Shown piece by piece: positions 9,410 through 16,572 of a DNA stretch of 48,719 nt (position 1 is the stretch's first letter; each line of letters starts with the position of its first letter). The notes below the pieces were generated by a model. The model made no database searches, was not told the origin of the DNA, and was given only the letters and a program-made list of their open reading frames with translations. The stretch comes from Candidatus Poseidoniaceae archaeon (GTDB lineage Archaea; Thermoplasmatota; Poseidoniia; Poseidoniales; Poseidoniaceae): positions 1-48,719 of the forward strand of contig JASLKC010000017.1 in assembly GCA_030747785.1 (NCBI GenBank), read 5' to 3'. The position numbers were made by a program, and so were the translations under genes.

Positions 9410-9483
9410 GGACCAGTAGCTTAGTTGGTTAGAGCACCTGGCTCATAACCAGGCGGTCGCGGGTTCAAATCCCCCCTGGTCCA
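9410..9483 (+). tRNA. tRNA with CAU anticodon (tRNA-Met, or possibly tRNA-Ile2)
   Basis: A full 74-nt cloverleaf. The acceptor stem is GGACCAG/CTGGTCC with discriminator A, and the D-stem is GCTT/GAGC. The anticodon stem is CCTGG/CCAGG around loop CTCATAA (anticodon CAT), the variable loop is CGGTC, and the T-loop is TTCAAAT. The T-stem GCGGG/CCCCC has one C-C mismatch. CCA is not encoded (CCT follows the discriminator). The anticodon stem lacks the GGG/CCC run of initiator tRNA. The region TCATAACC...GGTCG resembles archaeal tRNA-Ile whose CAU is modified to read AUA, so elongator Met versus Ile2 is open. Confidence 0.95.
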
Positions 9484-9770
9484 CCTTTTATTGCAATAAT
9501 TGACGCCGTTTTTATCGGTCCAAAATTGTGCGAATCCTCGCTTCCGAGCGGGTCCGGGTTATCGCCTTCGACGAAAAGGCGCTCATTCTCGATTGAAGTA
9601 ACACGTTTGAGGCAAGTAACTTCTGATTTCAACGGATGCTGGAATACTACAATATCACCAACAGCAACAATCTGTTCAGAGAATTCTTGGAATTCGACAA
9701 TGTCCCCATCCTTTAGAGATGGCCACATTGAGTCACCCTTGACAACAACCTTCACGATGCGCGAATCCAT
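9465..9770 (-). CDS. sodX: S24/S26-type peptidase, probable Ni-SOD maturation protease
   Basis: A 101-residue protein of the LexA/signal peptidase fold. The nucleophile motif GDSMWPSLKDGDIV has Ser14, and the general base is in CLKRV (Lys55). GDNPD further on matches the third conserved box of signal-peptidase-like enzymes. No membrane helix is present. SodX-type peptidases remove the N-terminal propeptide of nickel superoxide dismutase so that His1 can bind nickel, and this gene overlaps the sodN-like gene by 19 bp. Partner identity follows from that neighbour. Oddly, the last 19 bp, including the codons for GGPGGI, lie antisense to the 3' end of the tRNA. Confidence 0.88.
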   Translation of the reverse strand: MDSRIVKVVVKGDSMWPSLKDGDIVEFQEFSEQIVAVGDIVVFQHPLKSEVTCLKRVTSIENERLFVEGDNPDPLGSEDSHNFGPIKTASIIAIKGGPGGI

Positions 9771-10201
9771 GTGATATCACGGCCTTTCGCACCCCAGAAT
9801 ACTCCATGGATTTCTTCGATTGCGTCCATTAATTCCTGTGCGTGAACCTCACTGACTTCGACCTTACATGCCGAACACAACTTTGCTGCCTTCCAGAACA
9901 TGTCGTGTAGTCCAGGGTTGGATTCAAGGTGTTGTGGCTTGAAGAAATCTGTCCAAAGAACAAGCAACTCATCCTTGCATTTCTGTGCTTCTTCTTCTTT
10001 GATTGCAGCATAACGGCTCATCGTGTTTAGATATGCAGCCATAGCGTGTCCGTCATCGTTCGATGGGCATTCTAGGCCGAGCATTTTCTTAGTCATGGAT
10101 TGAACCGCTTCTCCAGCGATTCTTGCGCTTGCAGGATCATATACCCCACATGGTCCATCACAATGTGCCTCTGCTTCAATAATTCTCTTATCTTCGCTCA
10201 T
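9752..10201 (-). CDS. sodN: Nickel superoxide dismutase (Ni-SOD)
   Basis: From ATG 10201 the product has 149 residues. It starts with a 12-residue propeptide (MSEDKRIIEAEA), then the nickel hook HCDGPCGVYDP, with His1, Cys2 and Cys6 of the mature enzyme all present. The conserved helical-bundle segment WTDFFKPQHLESNPGLHDMF and then LCSACK match Ni-SODs of cyanobacteria and Streptomyces. The enzyme dismutates superoxide in the cytoplasm after propeptide removal, presumably by the overlapping sodX product. An upstream in-frame ATG (10222) exists, but GGAG sits 8 nt before the 10201 ATG, so the shorter form is chosen. The mature part is slightly longer than the roughly 117 residues of the Streptomyces enzyme. 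Confidence 0.95.
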   Translation of the reverse strand: MSEDKRIIEAEAHCDGPCGVYDPASARIAGEAVQSMTKKMLGLECPSNDDGHAMAAYLNTMSRYAAIKEEEAQKCKDELLVLWTDFFKPQHLESNPGLHDMFWKAAKLCSACKVEVSEVHAQELMDAIEEIHGVFWGAKGRDITWIRAS

Positions 10202-10374
10202 GAATAACTCTCCAATAATCATTCGATGAGGTCCCGGTTCATGAAGGTGCGCTTTGATGGTGAAATGGTTGTGCTGAGCCCCGGATGAATGCCGTACTGT
10301 TCACCTTTTTGTCAAGGCAAGGTCCCACAATAGTTATGAGGGACGCGAAGGTGGAGTGTGTCATAGGTGTAACC
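10202..10374. promoter_or_regulatory. Divergent intergenic region between sodN and a secreted protein gene
   Basis: 173 bp between head-to-head start codons. Apart from the sodN ribosome binding site at its left edge, no hairpin, operator-like palindrome or clear TATA box was recognised. Confidence 0.35.
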
Positions 10375-11313
10375 ATGAAGGCATTCCGACGCTCTCTCTT
10401 CCTTCTTGCAATCTACTTGGCGAGTGTACTTGTCATAGCAAATCCAGCTGCGGCACAAGTATCAGTGCCAGCGGTTGACTTACAGTGTATTTCCCCTAAC
10501 CCTAGTGGTGCTGTAGAGGTTCCGGTTTATCCAGGTGCTTCACTAACTGGATATGCAAACTGTAAGGTTTCAAATCCTAACTCCTATGTTGAGCGTATCG
10601 AGATTCAGGTAAGTGCTGACGGCCTTGTTGTTGCAGCGCCCGGTACCATTACAGTTGGACCTAATGGAGAATCGGAATTCCAGGTCACAGTTGGTGCAGA
10701 TCAGCGTATGACAATGGGTAAGCGTAACCTCATGGTCAACGCTCGTGTGGTCGAGGCAAATGGCGCACCACCACCAAATATCGCAGAATCTCAGACTTCG
10801 ATGATTATCTCTATTCTTCAATTTAGCCGACTACAGGTTGAGGCAACCGAGCCTTTCCTTCAGTTGAACCCTAAGACGGACCACAACTTCGAGTTCAAAG
10901 TTTACAATCAAGGTAACTGGGCTGACAAGTTCAAGGTTGGCGTAACGGTAGAATCCCGTGACAAACTCGAGTTAGCCGGCTTCCAATTATCGATGCCTGC
11001 AGTTGCAGTTGAGATTGAGGGAATGGCAGCACCAATGAAGGTCCGTGTCATGACACGTACTCCAAAGAACCAGGGATGGACTGACGAGTATTACACTCTT
11101 GAATTCCAAGCTGAGTCCGAGTTCTCATGCAGATACGAAACAACTGGATGCAATTCAATGACACAGATGATCACCATCTACGTCCGTGGAGTTTACCTCC
11201 CAGGCTTTGAATTGATTCCAACCCTCTCAATGGTTGCGCTAGCAGCCGCAGTCCTCGCCCGTCGTGGCGAAGATGAGGAAGGCGAGTGGCGTGAAGCCGC
11301 TCCCGGAATCTAG
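10375..11313 (+). CDS. Secreted protein with PGF-CTERM-like C-terminal anchor
   Basis: From ATG 10375 the product has 312 residues. A clear signal peptide (MKAFRRSLFLLAIYLASVLV, then IANPAAAQ) justifies this start over an in-frame ATG at 10285. The mature part is beta-rich, and two halves (about 30-140 and 150-265) resemble CARDB/NEW3-like adhesion modules; a cysteine pair lies in FSCRYETTGCN. Near residue 276 is LPGFELIPTLSMVALAAAVL followed by ARR. This is the tripartite PGF, hydrophobic stretch, basic pattern of PGF-CTERM proteins, which archaeosortase A cleaves and lipid-anchors. Unusually, about 15 acidic residues follow the arginines, so it may simply be a membrane helix. Function unknown; surface location likely. 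Confidence 0.75.
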   Translation: MKAFRRSLFLLAIYLASVLVIANPAAAQVSVPAVDLQCISPNPSGAVEVPVYPGASLTGYANCKVSNPNSYVERIEIQVSADGLVVAAPGTITVGPNGESEFQVTVGADQRMTMGKRNLMVNARVVEANGAPPPNIAESQTSMIISILQFSRLQVEATEPFLQLNPKTDHNFEFKVYNQGNWADKFKVGVTVESRDKLELAGFQLSMPAVAVEIEGMAAPMKVRVMTRTPKNQGWTDEYYTLEFQAESEFSCRYETTGCNSMTQMITIYVRGVYLPGFELIPTLSMVALAAAVLARRGEDEEGEWREAAPGI

Positions 11314-11326
11314 TGAGTACCATTAC

Positions 11327-11341
11327 AATCCCTACGGGATT
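11327..11341. terminator. Intergenic hairpin, 6-bp stem with TAC loop
   Basis: AATCCC, loop TAC, GGGATT, 14 bp after the stop of the PGF-CTERM-like gene. A perfect stem with no T-run after it. It shares the 9-base core CCCTACGGG with the hairpin at 16476-16490. Confidence 0.45.
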
Positions 11342-11412
11342 GACCCTATTCGGGGTTGGGTTGATAACTTACGGATGGTTGTAACTAATTGCGTAAAGCG
11401 GAGTTGAATGAA

Positions 11413-12660
11413 ATGAGTGGACTTCTCGACAAGGCAACAGGGTATTCAGATTCCGTACATCAGGGTGATAATGTTGACAAGAAAGTTGTCAATGATCCCG
11501 ATGCAATAATTCAGGCATATGAGAAAGGCAAGAATACTGTTGATGCAGTAGTGGAAGCCGTTGATGCAACCTTCGTAGACGAGGTGGCAATGGTCGTCAA
11601 AGACTCAGGACGGCCAGATAATAATGCATTATTCAATATCCTTGGTGCAGTTTCACTACTCATCATATTGGGAGTTGTTTTCTACAACAAATATGTTGAT
11701 TGGCTAATTTTTGGTCCAGCAATAGCAGCGAGTTGGGCATTATACAATGGAGCGTATTTGATAGTGAGACGAATTGACTATGTCAAACTAGGTACTACAG
11801 CAGTTGCATGGTTGGTTATTGCAGGAGTCATCACAAGTGCATCATTCATGATAGGTTCTTCTTCTGGAGTCAAAATTGCCAGCATAGAGTTTGAAGATGA
11901 TGCAAATAATTTGCGAATCACAATGTTCGGTTCATCGGGTGCAGATTTCGATATCTCGGTGACAAATGGTGGAACAGTTCTTTGTTCGGATTCTGCTTCT
12001 ATCGGAATAGACCGAGTGACTGTAAGTTTGGCAGTTGAGGATTGCTGGGCAGGTAATGCGTATGACCATAATGGCGCAGAGGTATTGGATTACATCGTCA
12101 ATGTCAATGACGGCGAGAATACCGATACTTACACAATTCCTGCCCGTTATATGTCTAGAGAGGCTACTGCCGGTCTAGTGAAGGTAACTGAGATTACCAC
12201 TTCTGAAACTGGAAGCGGTTCTTCATACAATGAATATGACGGCATCCAGGTTGATGCAGCAATTGGAATTGGCGACCAAAGTCAAGCATATTCCTTCTCC
12301 AATGGATACTTTTCGGGTATCGATCCCTGGTGGATTGAGGCTGATTGGAGTGCTACAATTACCGTAATTTATGGTGGAAGTACTGTGTACACATTCAATG
12401 TGCTTAATTCTGAGGAAGGAACAGTCGCAGGTTCAGGCGATTTCCACTCTGGTTGGGTTTATGTCAAGTCCAATTCAGGCGGCATGCTAGACCGCGACCA
12501 TTTCTATGATGATGATGGCTGCTATACCTTCGAAGTTAGCATTACTAGTGATGTTAGTGGACAAACAGTCGTTGACAGTAGGTCGCAAATTGAATTCTTC
12601 TGGAGTGATAACGAGGCTGACGAAGATACTTCTAACGACCAACCGGCTGAAGCTTGCTGA
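11413..12660 (+). CDS. Membrane protein of unknown function with three N-terminal helices and a large ectodomain
   Basis: From ATG 11413 the product has 415 residues; GGAG lies 9 nt upstream, which favours it over an in-frame TTG at 11389. A soluble, charged N-terminal stretch (1-72) precedes three hydrophobic segments at about 74-91, 97-118 and 127-148. About 265 residues of beta-rich, acidic, cysteine-containing sequence follow, and the protein ends in EADEDTSNDQPAEAC with no C-terminal anchor. With three membrane segments, the N-terminus and the large domain would lie on opposite sides. No family was recognised. The gene converges on the next minus-strand gene. Confidence 0.75.
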   Translation: MSGLLDKATGYSDSVHQGDNVDKKVVNDPDAIIQAYEKGKNTVDAVVEAVDATFVDEVAMVVKDSGRPDNNALFNILGAVSLLIILGVVFYNKYVDWLIFGPAIAASWALYNGAYLIVRRIDYVKLGTTAVAWLVIAGVITSASFMIGSSSGVKIASIEFEDDANNLRITMFGSSGADFDISVTNGGTVLCSDSASIGIDRVTVSLAVEDCWAGNAYDHNGAEVLDYIVNVNDGENTDTYTIPARYMSREATAGLVKVTEITTSETGSGSSYNEYDGIQVDAAIGIGDQSQAYSFSNGYFSGIDPWWIEADWSATITVIYGGSTVYTFNVLNSEEGTVAGSGDFHSGWVYVKSNSGGMLDRDHFYDDDGCYTFEVSITSDVSGQTVVDSRSQIEFFWSDNEADEDTSNDQPAEAC

Positions 12661-12731
12661 TTGTTGTTACGCAACGTCAATAACTATCTCCACTACGATT
12701 AGGCACTTCGGATTGCATACCCCGATCAATC

Positions 12732-12749
12732 TCCTTCAAGTCTGAAGGA
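12732..12749. terminator. Hairpin between convergent genes
   Basis: TCCTTCA, loop AGTC, TGAAGGA: a perfect 7-bp stem placed between two stop codons, 7 bp from the end of the minus-strand gene. It could serve either gene. Its loop differs from the TAC/TTAC type seen elsewhere. Confidence 0.4.
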
Positions 12750-12756
12750 ATTGTCA

Positions 12757-14421
12757 TCATTCAGTAGTATCTTCATCTCCAGCAGACTCAATTTCTACTT
12801 CTTCATCATAGTCTTTTGATTCAGATTCTGAACTTGAGAACATGCCTAGTCTAGATGCTGCAAATAATACAATACCTATTCCGATTGCGATTGCAATTGG
12901 GATGACGAGGTTGGCCCCTGAATCTTCTTCCTCTTCCCAGGTGACTATTCCTGAGGATACGCTAGTTGTGCTCCCAACGGTATCGTCTTCAAATTCAGAA
13001 GGAATAATGAGGTTGCAATCAAGGGTTTTCTCTCCTTCAGTATAGGTGTCCCAATTGATTGGAACCTCTACAGTTTCACCAGATTGGACAGGAATCGATT
13101 GAGTCATTCCTATGTTCGCATCTTCTCCACCAGTGAAACACTCAATCATGACATTTGCATCTGCTGCACCATCATTTGAGAGGGTTACCATCATTCCTAG
13201 TCGCCTGTTAACAGTGCCTTCATCGGCGGATTCTACTATGCTGTCTAGGGTGACATGCGGTAAGTCCATGACAACGGTAAATGATGGTGTCATTGGAAGT
13301 GGATCTACGGTCTTGGTCCATGTTCCCCAGATAGTTTCAAGGGTAAAAGTTGCAGATGCATCCTCCTCATGTAACTCGCCGGCACCATCTTGCCAGCGTA
13401 CCATTCGGTTGTGCTCATTCGTGGTCATTACCACAACATTGTCACCACATGTCGGTGCGGTTAACCCATCGGCACAGTCCACTAATTGTCCAGGTGAATT
13501 ACTATTGTATCCGAGAGAAATCGGCGTTACTACTACTCCACTATTTGGAACGATAACCTCTCTCTTGGTGAGGACATTTACCCAGTTGTCAATATTGCCA
13601 CCTGTGCCTGTAGAATTAGTCCAAGTCACTCCAGCATCATCCCAGACTATGATGTCTTCATCGGTTAGAGAGCCGGTTAATGTGGAATCTGTTACTGTTA
13701 TCGAGCCAGTAACATCGATAGGTCCTGTTCCGCCCATTGTTGCTCCGTTGAGTTCGCAACTGCCAGCGCAGTTAATTCCTACACCAGAAAGTTCTCCAGA
13801 AACGATTAAGCTACCTTGTACATCGATTGTCCAAGCATGGTCGGTGTATTCGGTGACTACAGCATGGCCTGTTCCATTAATCTCCTCAGGACTTCTAACT
13901 ACAGGAGTTCCTGAGTCAGGTACGAGTTGAACATCATCGACCGAATTGATTTGGAATGCGGTACCGTTGATTTGTACAGTGAGATTTACTCCATCAAGCG
14001 AACCGCTCCAATCATATTGAGTTCCGCTGAATACCTCTTCTACACCATCGTTAACCGAGATTGAAATATTCACAACGACTTCATCGTGGAATGTTATTCG
14101 CATAGTTCCAGATGGCCCTAAGTCGCCAGTTGGTACAATTAGAGTAGCAGTGGTATCGAGTGCTAGACGAGTTGGGGCTTCCGATAATGCACTTCCACTT
14201 ACGATAAGGGTTGAACCTTCTTCGACTGTGATGGTAGCATCATCTTCGACAGTATAATCGCCGGAGATTGTGAGGGTGCTATTCTCTTCGACTAATGTAT
14301 CGCCACCAATGGAACCATTGGTATCCCAGTCGTCATCACTTGTGATGGTCATACCACCTTCAGCAGATACGATTGGCAGGCTACACAGTATGATGAGGCA
14401 CATCAAAATGGCTCGGCGCAT
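12757..14421 (-). CDS. Secreted beta-rich surface protein with C-terminal membrane anchor
   Basis: A 554-residue protein with a signal peptide (MRRAILMCLIILCSLPIVSA). Residues 25-300 have short beta-strand repeats such as LTISGDYTVEDDATITVEEG and GSITVTDSTLTGSL, which suggest a beta-helix or solenoid. A CARDB/NEW3-like module with TLSNDGAADANV, SGETVEVPINWD and EKTLDCNL lies at about 385-480. An anchor helix (LVIPIAIAIGIGIVLFAA) at about 505-522 precedes an acidic cytoplasmic tail. Many N-x-T/S sequons are present. The layout (signal peptide, ectodomain, one helix, acidic tail) recurs elsewhere in this window. Adhesive or cell-envelope role inferred; the exact function is unknown. Confidence 0.8.
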   Translation of the reverse strand: MRRAILMCLIILCSLPIVSAEGGMTITSDDDWDTNGSIGGDTLVEENSTLTISGDYTVEDDATITVEEGSTLIVSGSALSEAPTRLALDTTATLIVPTGDLGPSGTMRITFHDEVVVNISISVNDGVEEVFSGTQYDWSGSLDGVNLTVQINGTAFQINSVDDVQLVPDSGTPVVRSPEEINGTGHAVVTEYTDHAWTIDVQGSLIVSGELSGVGINCAGSCELNGATMGGTGPIDVTGSITVTDSTLTGSLTDEDIIVWDDAGVTWTNSTGTGGNIDNWVNVLTKREVIVPNSGVVVTPISLGYNSNSPGQLVDCADGLTAPTCGDNVVVMTTNEHNRMVRWQDGAGELHEEDASATFTLETIWGTWTKTVDPLPMTPSFTVVMDLPHVTLDSIVESADEGTVNRRLGMMVTLSNDGAADANVMIECFTGGEDANIGMTQSIPVQSGETVEVPINWDTYTEGEKTLDCNLIIPSEFEDDTVGSTTSVSSGIVTWEEEEDSGANLVIPIAIAIGIGIVLFAASRLGMFSSSESESKDYDEEVEIESAGDEDTTE

Positions 14422-14450
14422 GACTCACGCTAATCGTATTAGGCTCATCA

Positions 14451-14471
14451 ATGCACCCCTAAGGGGTGCAT
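14451..14471. terminator. Intergenic hairpin, 9-bp stem with TAA loop
   Basis: ATGCACCCC, loop TAA, GGGGTGCAT: a perfect 9-bp stem that reaches the stop codon of carS and lies 30 bp before the start of the next minus-strand gene. It shares CCCCTAAGGGG with the hairpin at 44851-44877. Confidence 0.5.
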
Positions 14472-15079
14472 CAGTATGGCACGTCTTTCCACCCAATTTT
14501 GTAACCGATTAGGTTGAAACTACGGTGCAGAATGGGAGTGATTACGATTAAGAGAATTATTGGGAGTAGAAGTTCCCTATCTCCATGTGCAGAACCTGTT
14601 AGGAAAATTTGTCCAAACGCAAATACTGAAATTGCGAAGGGTAAGGTGTCGAGTAACGGTGCTTTGCTAGAAACATCACCCTCTCTCTTCATTCCTTTTC
14701 GGCGTTTGAAGTATGATCCAGTTGAATCTCCTACTAGGCTAGTGAGTCCGAGGAATGTACCTACAAGGAATGCATTTGCGGCCCATCCAGTTGCCCCACT
14801 TGTAGGTGAGATAAAGACCCAATTTTCTGGGACGTGAGTCATCAGTAAGCATAGTAATCCACTGGTGAGCGAACCGCCGATTAGACCATTCCAAGTTTTG
14901 CCATCTCCAAGGAGGCGGTTTCCATCGCTATGCACCCTACCTCCATCGATTGGCCAAGGGCCATATCCGGTCTTAGGAAGCCACTTTCCCCACATCATTG
15001 CGAATGTGTTTACGAGGAATCCCGGGAGGTAAATCCAGAGAGTGAATAGGGCTAATTCGAATGTATTGAACTCCGCCAT
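14471..15079 (-). CDS. carS: CDP-2,3-bis-(O-geranylgeranyl)-sn-glycerol synthase (CDP-archaeol synthase)
   Basis: This 202-residue polytopic membrane protein has the CarS (DUF46) signatures in order. LWIYLPGFLVNTFAMMWGKW is the first helix. PIDGGRVHSDGNRLLGDGKT is the CDP-alcohol/Mg2+ motif near residues 43-62, followed by WNGLIGG. GDSTGSYFKRRKGMKREGDV lies near residues 117-136, followed by PLLDTLPF. CarS transfers CMP from CTP to unsaturated archaetidic acid, making the activated precursor of archaeal phospholipid head groups. Length and helix pattern are typical. It is divergent from purD, 88 bp away, with no functional link. This is one of the firmest archaeal markers in the window. Confidence 0.95.
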   Translation of the reverse strand: MAEFNTFELALFTLWIYLPGFLVNTFAMMWGKWLPKTGYGPWPIDGGRVHSDGNRLLGDGKTWNGLIGGSLTSGLLCLLMTHVPENWVFISPTSGATGWAANAFLVGTFLGLTSLVGDSTGSYFKRRKGMKREGDVSSKAPLLDTLPFAISVFAFGQIFLTGSAHGDRELLLPIILLIVITPILHRSFNLIGYKIGWKDVPY

Positions 15080-15167
15080 GTATTACCGTCATAGCACCAA
15101 CCCCTTGAACTCAGTGGCGACAAACCCTCCACGATGGCCTTATGTGCCGGGCACTAAAGCAGACAAC
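15080..15167. promoter_or_regulatory. Divergent intergenic region between carS and purD
   Basis: 88 bp between head-to-head start codons, holding by position the promoters of both genes. No distinct motif was recognised. Confidence 0.35.
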
Positions 15168-16418
15168 ATGGCGCAGATGAGTGTCCTCGTCGTCGGCGGA
15201 GGAGGCAGGGAGCATGCGCTTTGTCTTGGCCTTGACCGAAGCGATAGCATCGGTGAAATTCACTGCGCCCCGGGTAATGCAGGGACTGCTGAGATTGCGA
15301 CAAATCATGCCTTTAGCGAGGTTGCAGATCTCATTCATCTCGCATTTCAACTCGATGTTGATTTTGTCGTTGCCGGGCCCGAAGTTCCACTTTGTGAAGG
15401 GTTAGCAGACCAATTAGCCAATATGGATATCCCCTGTTTTGGTCCTGTCGCAGCACTCGCTCGTCTAGAGGGTAGCAAGTTGCATGCAAAGCAAGTAATG
15501 CAGGCAAATGGAGTTCCAACTGCAGCCTTTCATCTTCTCGATTCCAATAGTGATATCGATGCTGCTCTCGATGACTTTTCTGGCAATCCTTGGGTTGTCA
15601 AAAGAGATGTTCTCGCTGGTGGAAAAGGTGTTGTCGTAACCGAAGACCGTGCTGAGGCTAAAGAATTCATTCTCGATTCTATTGCAAGTGACGGGCAAGT
15701 TGTACTCGAGGATTTTCTCCCTGGCGAAGAAGCAAGTATGCTGGTAGTTATGGATGAAAGTGGATATGTTTGTCTGCCGGCTAGTCAAGATCACAAGCGT
15801 GAATTTGAAGGCGACAAGGGTCGAAATACCGGTGGTATGGGAGCATATGCGCCAGCTCCAGTTTACACTGATGAGGTTCGCTCCAAGACAATTGAACGTA
15901 TCGTAGAACCGATGCACCAAGACCTTGCGAGCAGGCGTAAACCCTACCGTGGCGTCCTCTATGTTGGTTTGATGATTGACGCAGCAGGCGACCCATATGT
16001 GGTTGAATTTAATGTTAGATTCGGCGACCCGGAATGCCAAATCACAATACCATTAATCGCGAGTGACCTCGGCCAAATGCTACATGCAGCAGCTAGTGGA
16101 AATTTGGCCGAGCAAGATGTGACTTTCCACGACAAGCATGCACTAACCGTTGTCCTTGCTGCTGAAAATTATCCAGGGTCTGTCGAGAAGGGTAGAGCCA
16201 TCAATAATCTTCCCAGCGCAAGTCATGATTCATGGGTAAATCATGCTGGTACAGCACATGCTAATGACCAACTTGTGAGCAATGGAGGCAGGGTACTTTC
16301 GTGTACAGGAATTGGTAGTAATCTCAGTGAGGCTGCTGCTAAGGCATACGCTTTGATCGAGAAAATCGAACTCTCTGGCTCACACTATCGACAGGACATA
16401 GGCCATCGTGCATTATGA
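15168..16418 (+). CDS. purD: Phosphoribosylamine--glycine ligase
   Basis: About 416 residues, the usual PurD length. The N-terminal signature SVLVVGGGGREHAL starts a few residues in. ATP-grasp features follow: WVVKRDVLAGGKGVVV, then LEDFLPGEEASMLV, QDHKREFEGDKGRNTGGMGA with YAPAP, and VVEFNVRFGDPECQ, which carries the Mg2+/ATP ligands. The enzyme joins 5-phosphoribosylamine and glycine with ATP to give GAR, the second step of purine synthesis. ATG 15168 and ATG 15177 are equally plausible starts. An in-frame ATG at 15042 would add residues absent from the family and overlap carS, so it was not used. No other pur genes are nearby. Confidence 0.95.
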   Translation: MAQMSVLVVGGGGREHALCLGLDRSDSIGEIHCAPGNAGTAEIATNHAFSEVADLIHLAFQLDVDFVVAGPEVPLCEGLADQLANMDIPCFGPVAALARLEGSKLHAKQVMQANGVPTAAFHLLDSNSDIDAALDDFSGNPWVVKRDVLAGGKGVVVTEDRAEAKEFILDSIASDGQVVLEDFLPGEEASMLVVMDESGYVCLPASQDHKREFEGDKGRNTGGMGAYAPAPVYTDEVRSKTIERIVEPMHQDLASRRKPYRGVLYVGLMIDAAGDPYVVEFNVRFGDPECQITIPLIASDLGQMLHAAASGNLAEQDVTFHDKHALTVVLAAENYPGSVEKGRAINNLPSASHDSWVNHAGTAHANDQLVSNGGRVLSCTGIGSNLSEAAAKAYALIEKIELSGSHYRQDIGHRAL

Positions 16419-16462
16419 GGTATATTTCCACTGCACCGTTTCAGTGACCCGTTTTCGGGGGG

Positions 16463-16546
16463 CTCCTCTGCAATTCCACCCTACGGGTGGTGGGGAGGAG
16501 TTAAAAGAGGGTCTAAGGTGGCCGAGACGCTCCAGCCTTACGGCTG
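16463..16546 (+). promoter_or_regulatory. Structured leader upstream of aglB with two or three nested hairpins
   Basis: CTCCTC (16463-16468) can pair with GAGGAG (16495-16500), enclosing a perfect 6-bp hairpin CCACCC-TAC-GGGTGG (16476-16490). A second hairpin, CCAGCC with loop TTA/TTAC closed by GGCTG, lies at 16533-16546. A strong ribosome binding site (GGGAG, 16562-16566) follows before the aglB ATG. The region may be a structured 5' leader or may end the purD transcript. The pairing is visible; the role is unknown. Confidence 0.4.
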
Positions 16547-16572
16547 CACTTTGACAACAGAGGGAGAAAAAA

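Noticed and set aside
9410-9483. Initiator tRNA-Met
   Set aside because: The anticodon stem is CCTGG/CCAGG and lacks the GGG/CCC run of initiators; elongator Met or Ile2 fits better.
13112-13930. 272-codon open frame on the plus strand
   Set aside because: It lies fully antisense to the secreted beta-rich protein gene, which has a signal peptide, anchor and coherent domains. The antisense frame has low-complexity Ser/Thr/Pro/Val content and no start context.
15042-15167. N-terminal extension of purD
   Set aside because: It overlaps carS and adds residues before the conserved SVLVVGGGGREHAL start that are not expected for PurD.
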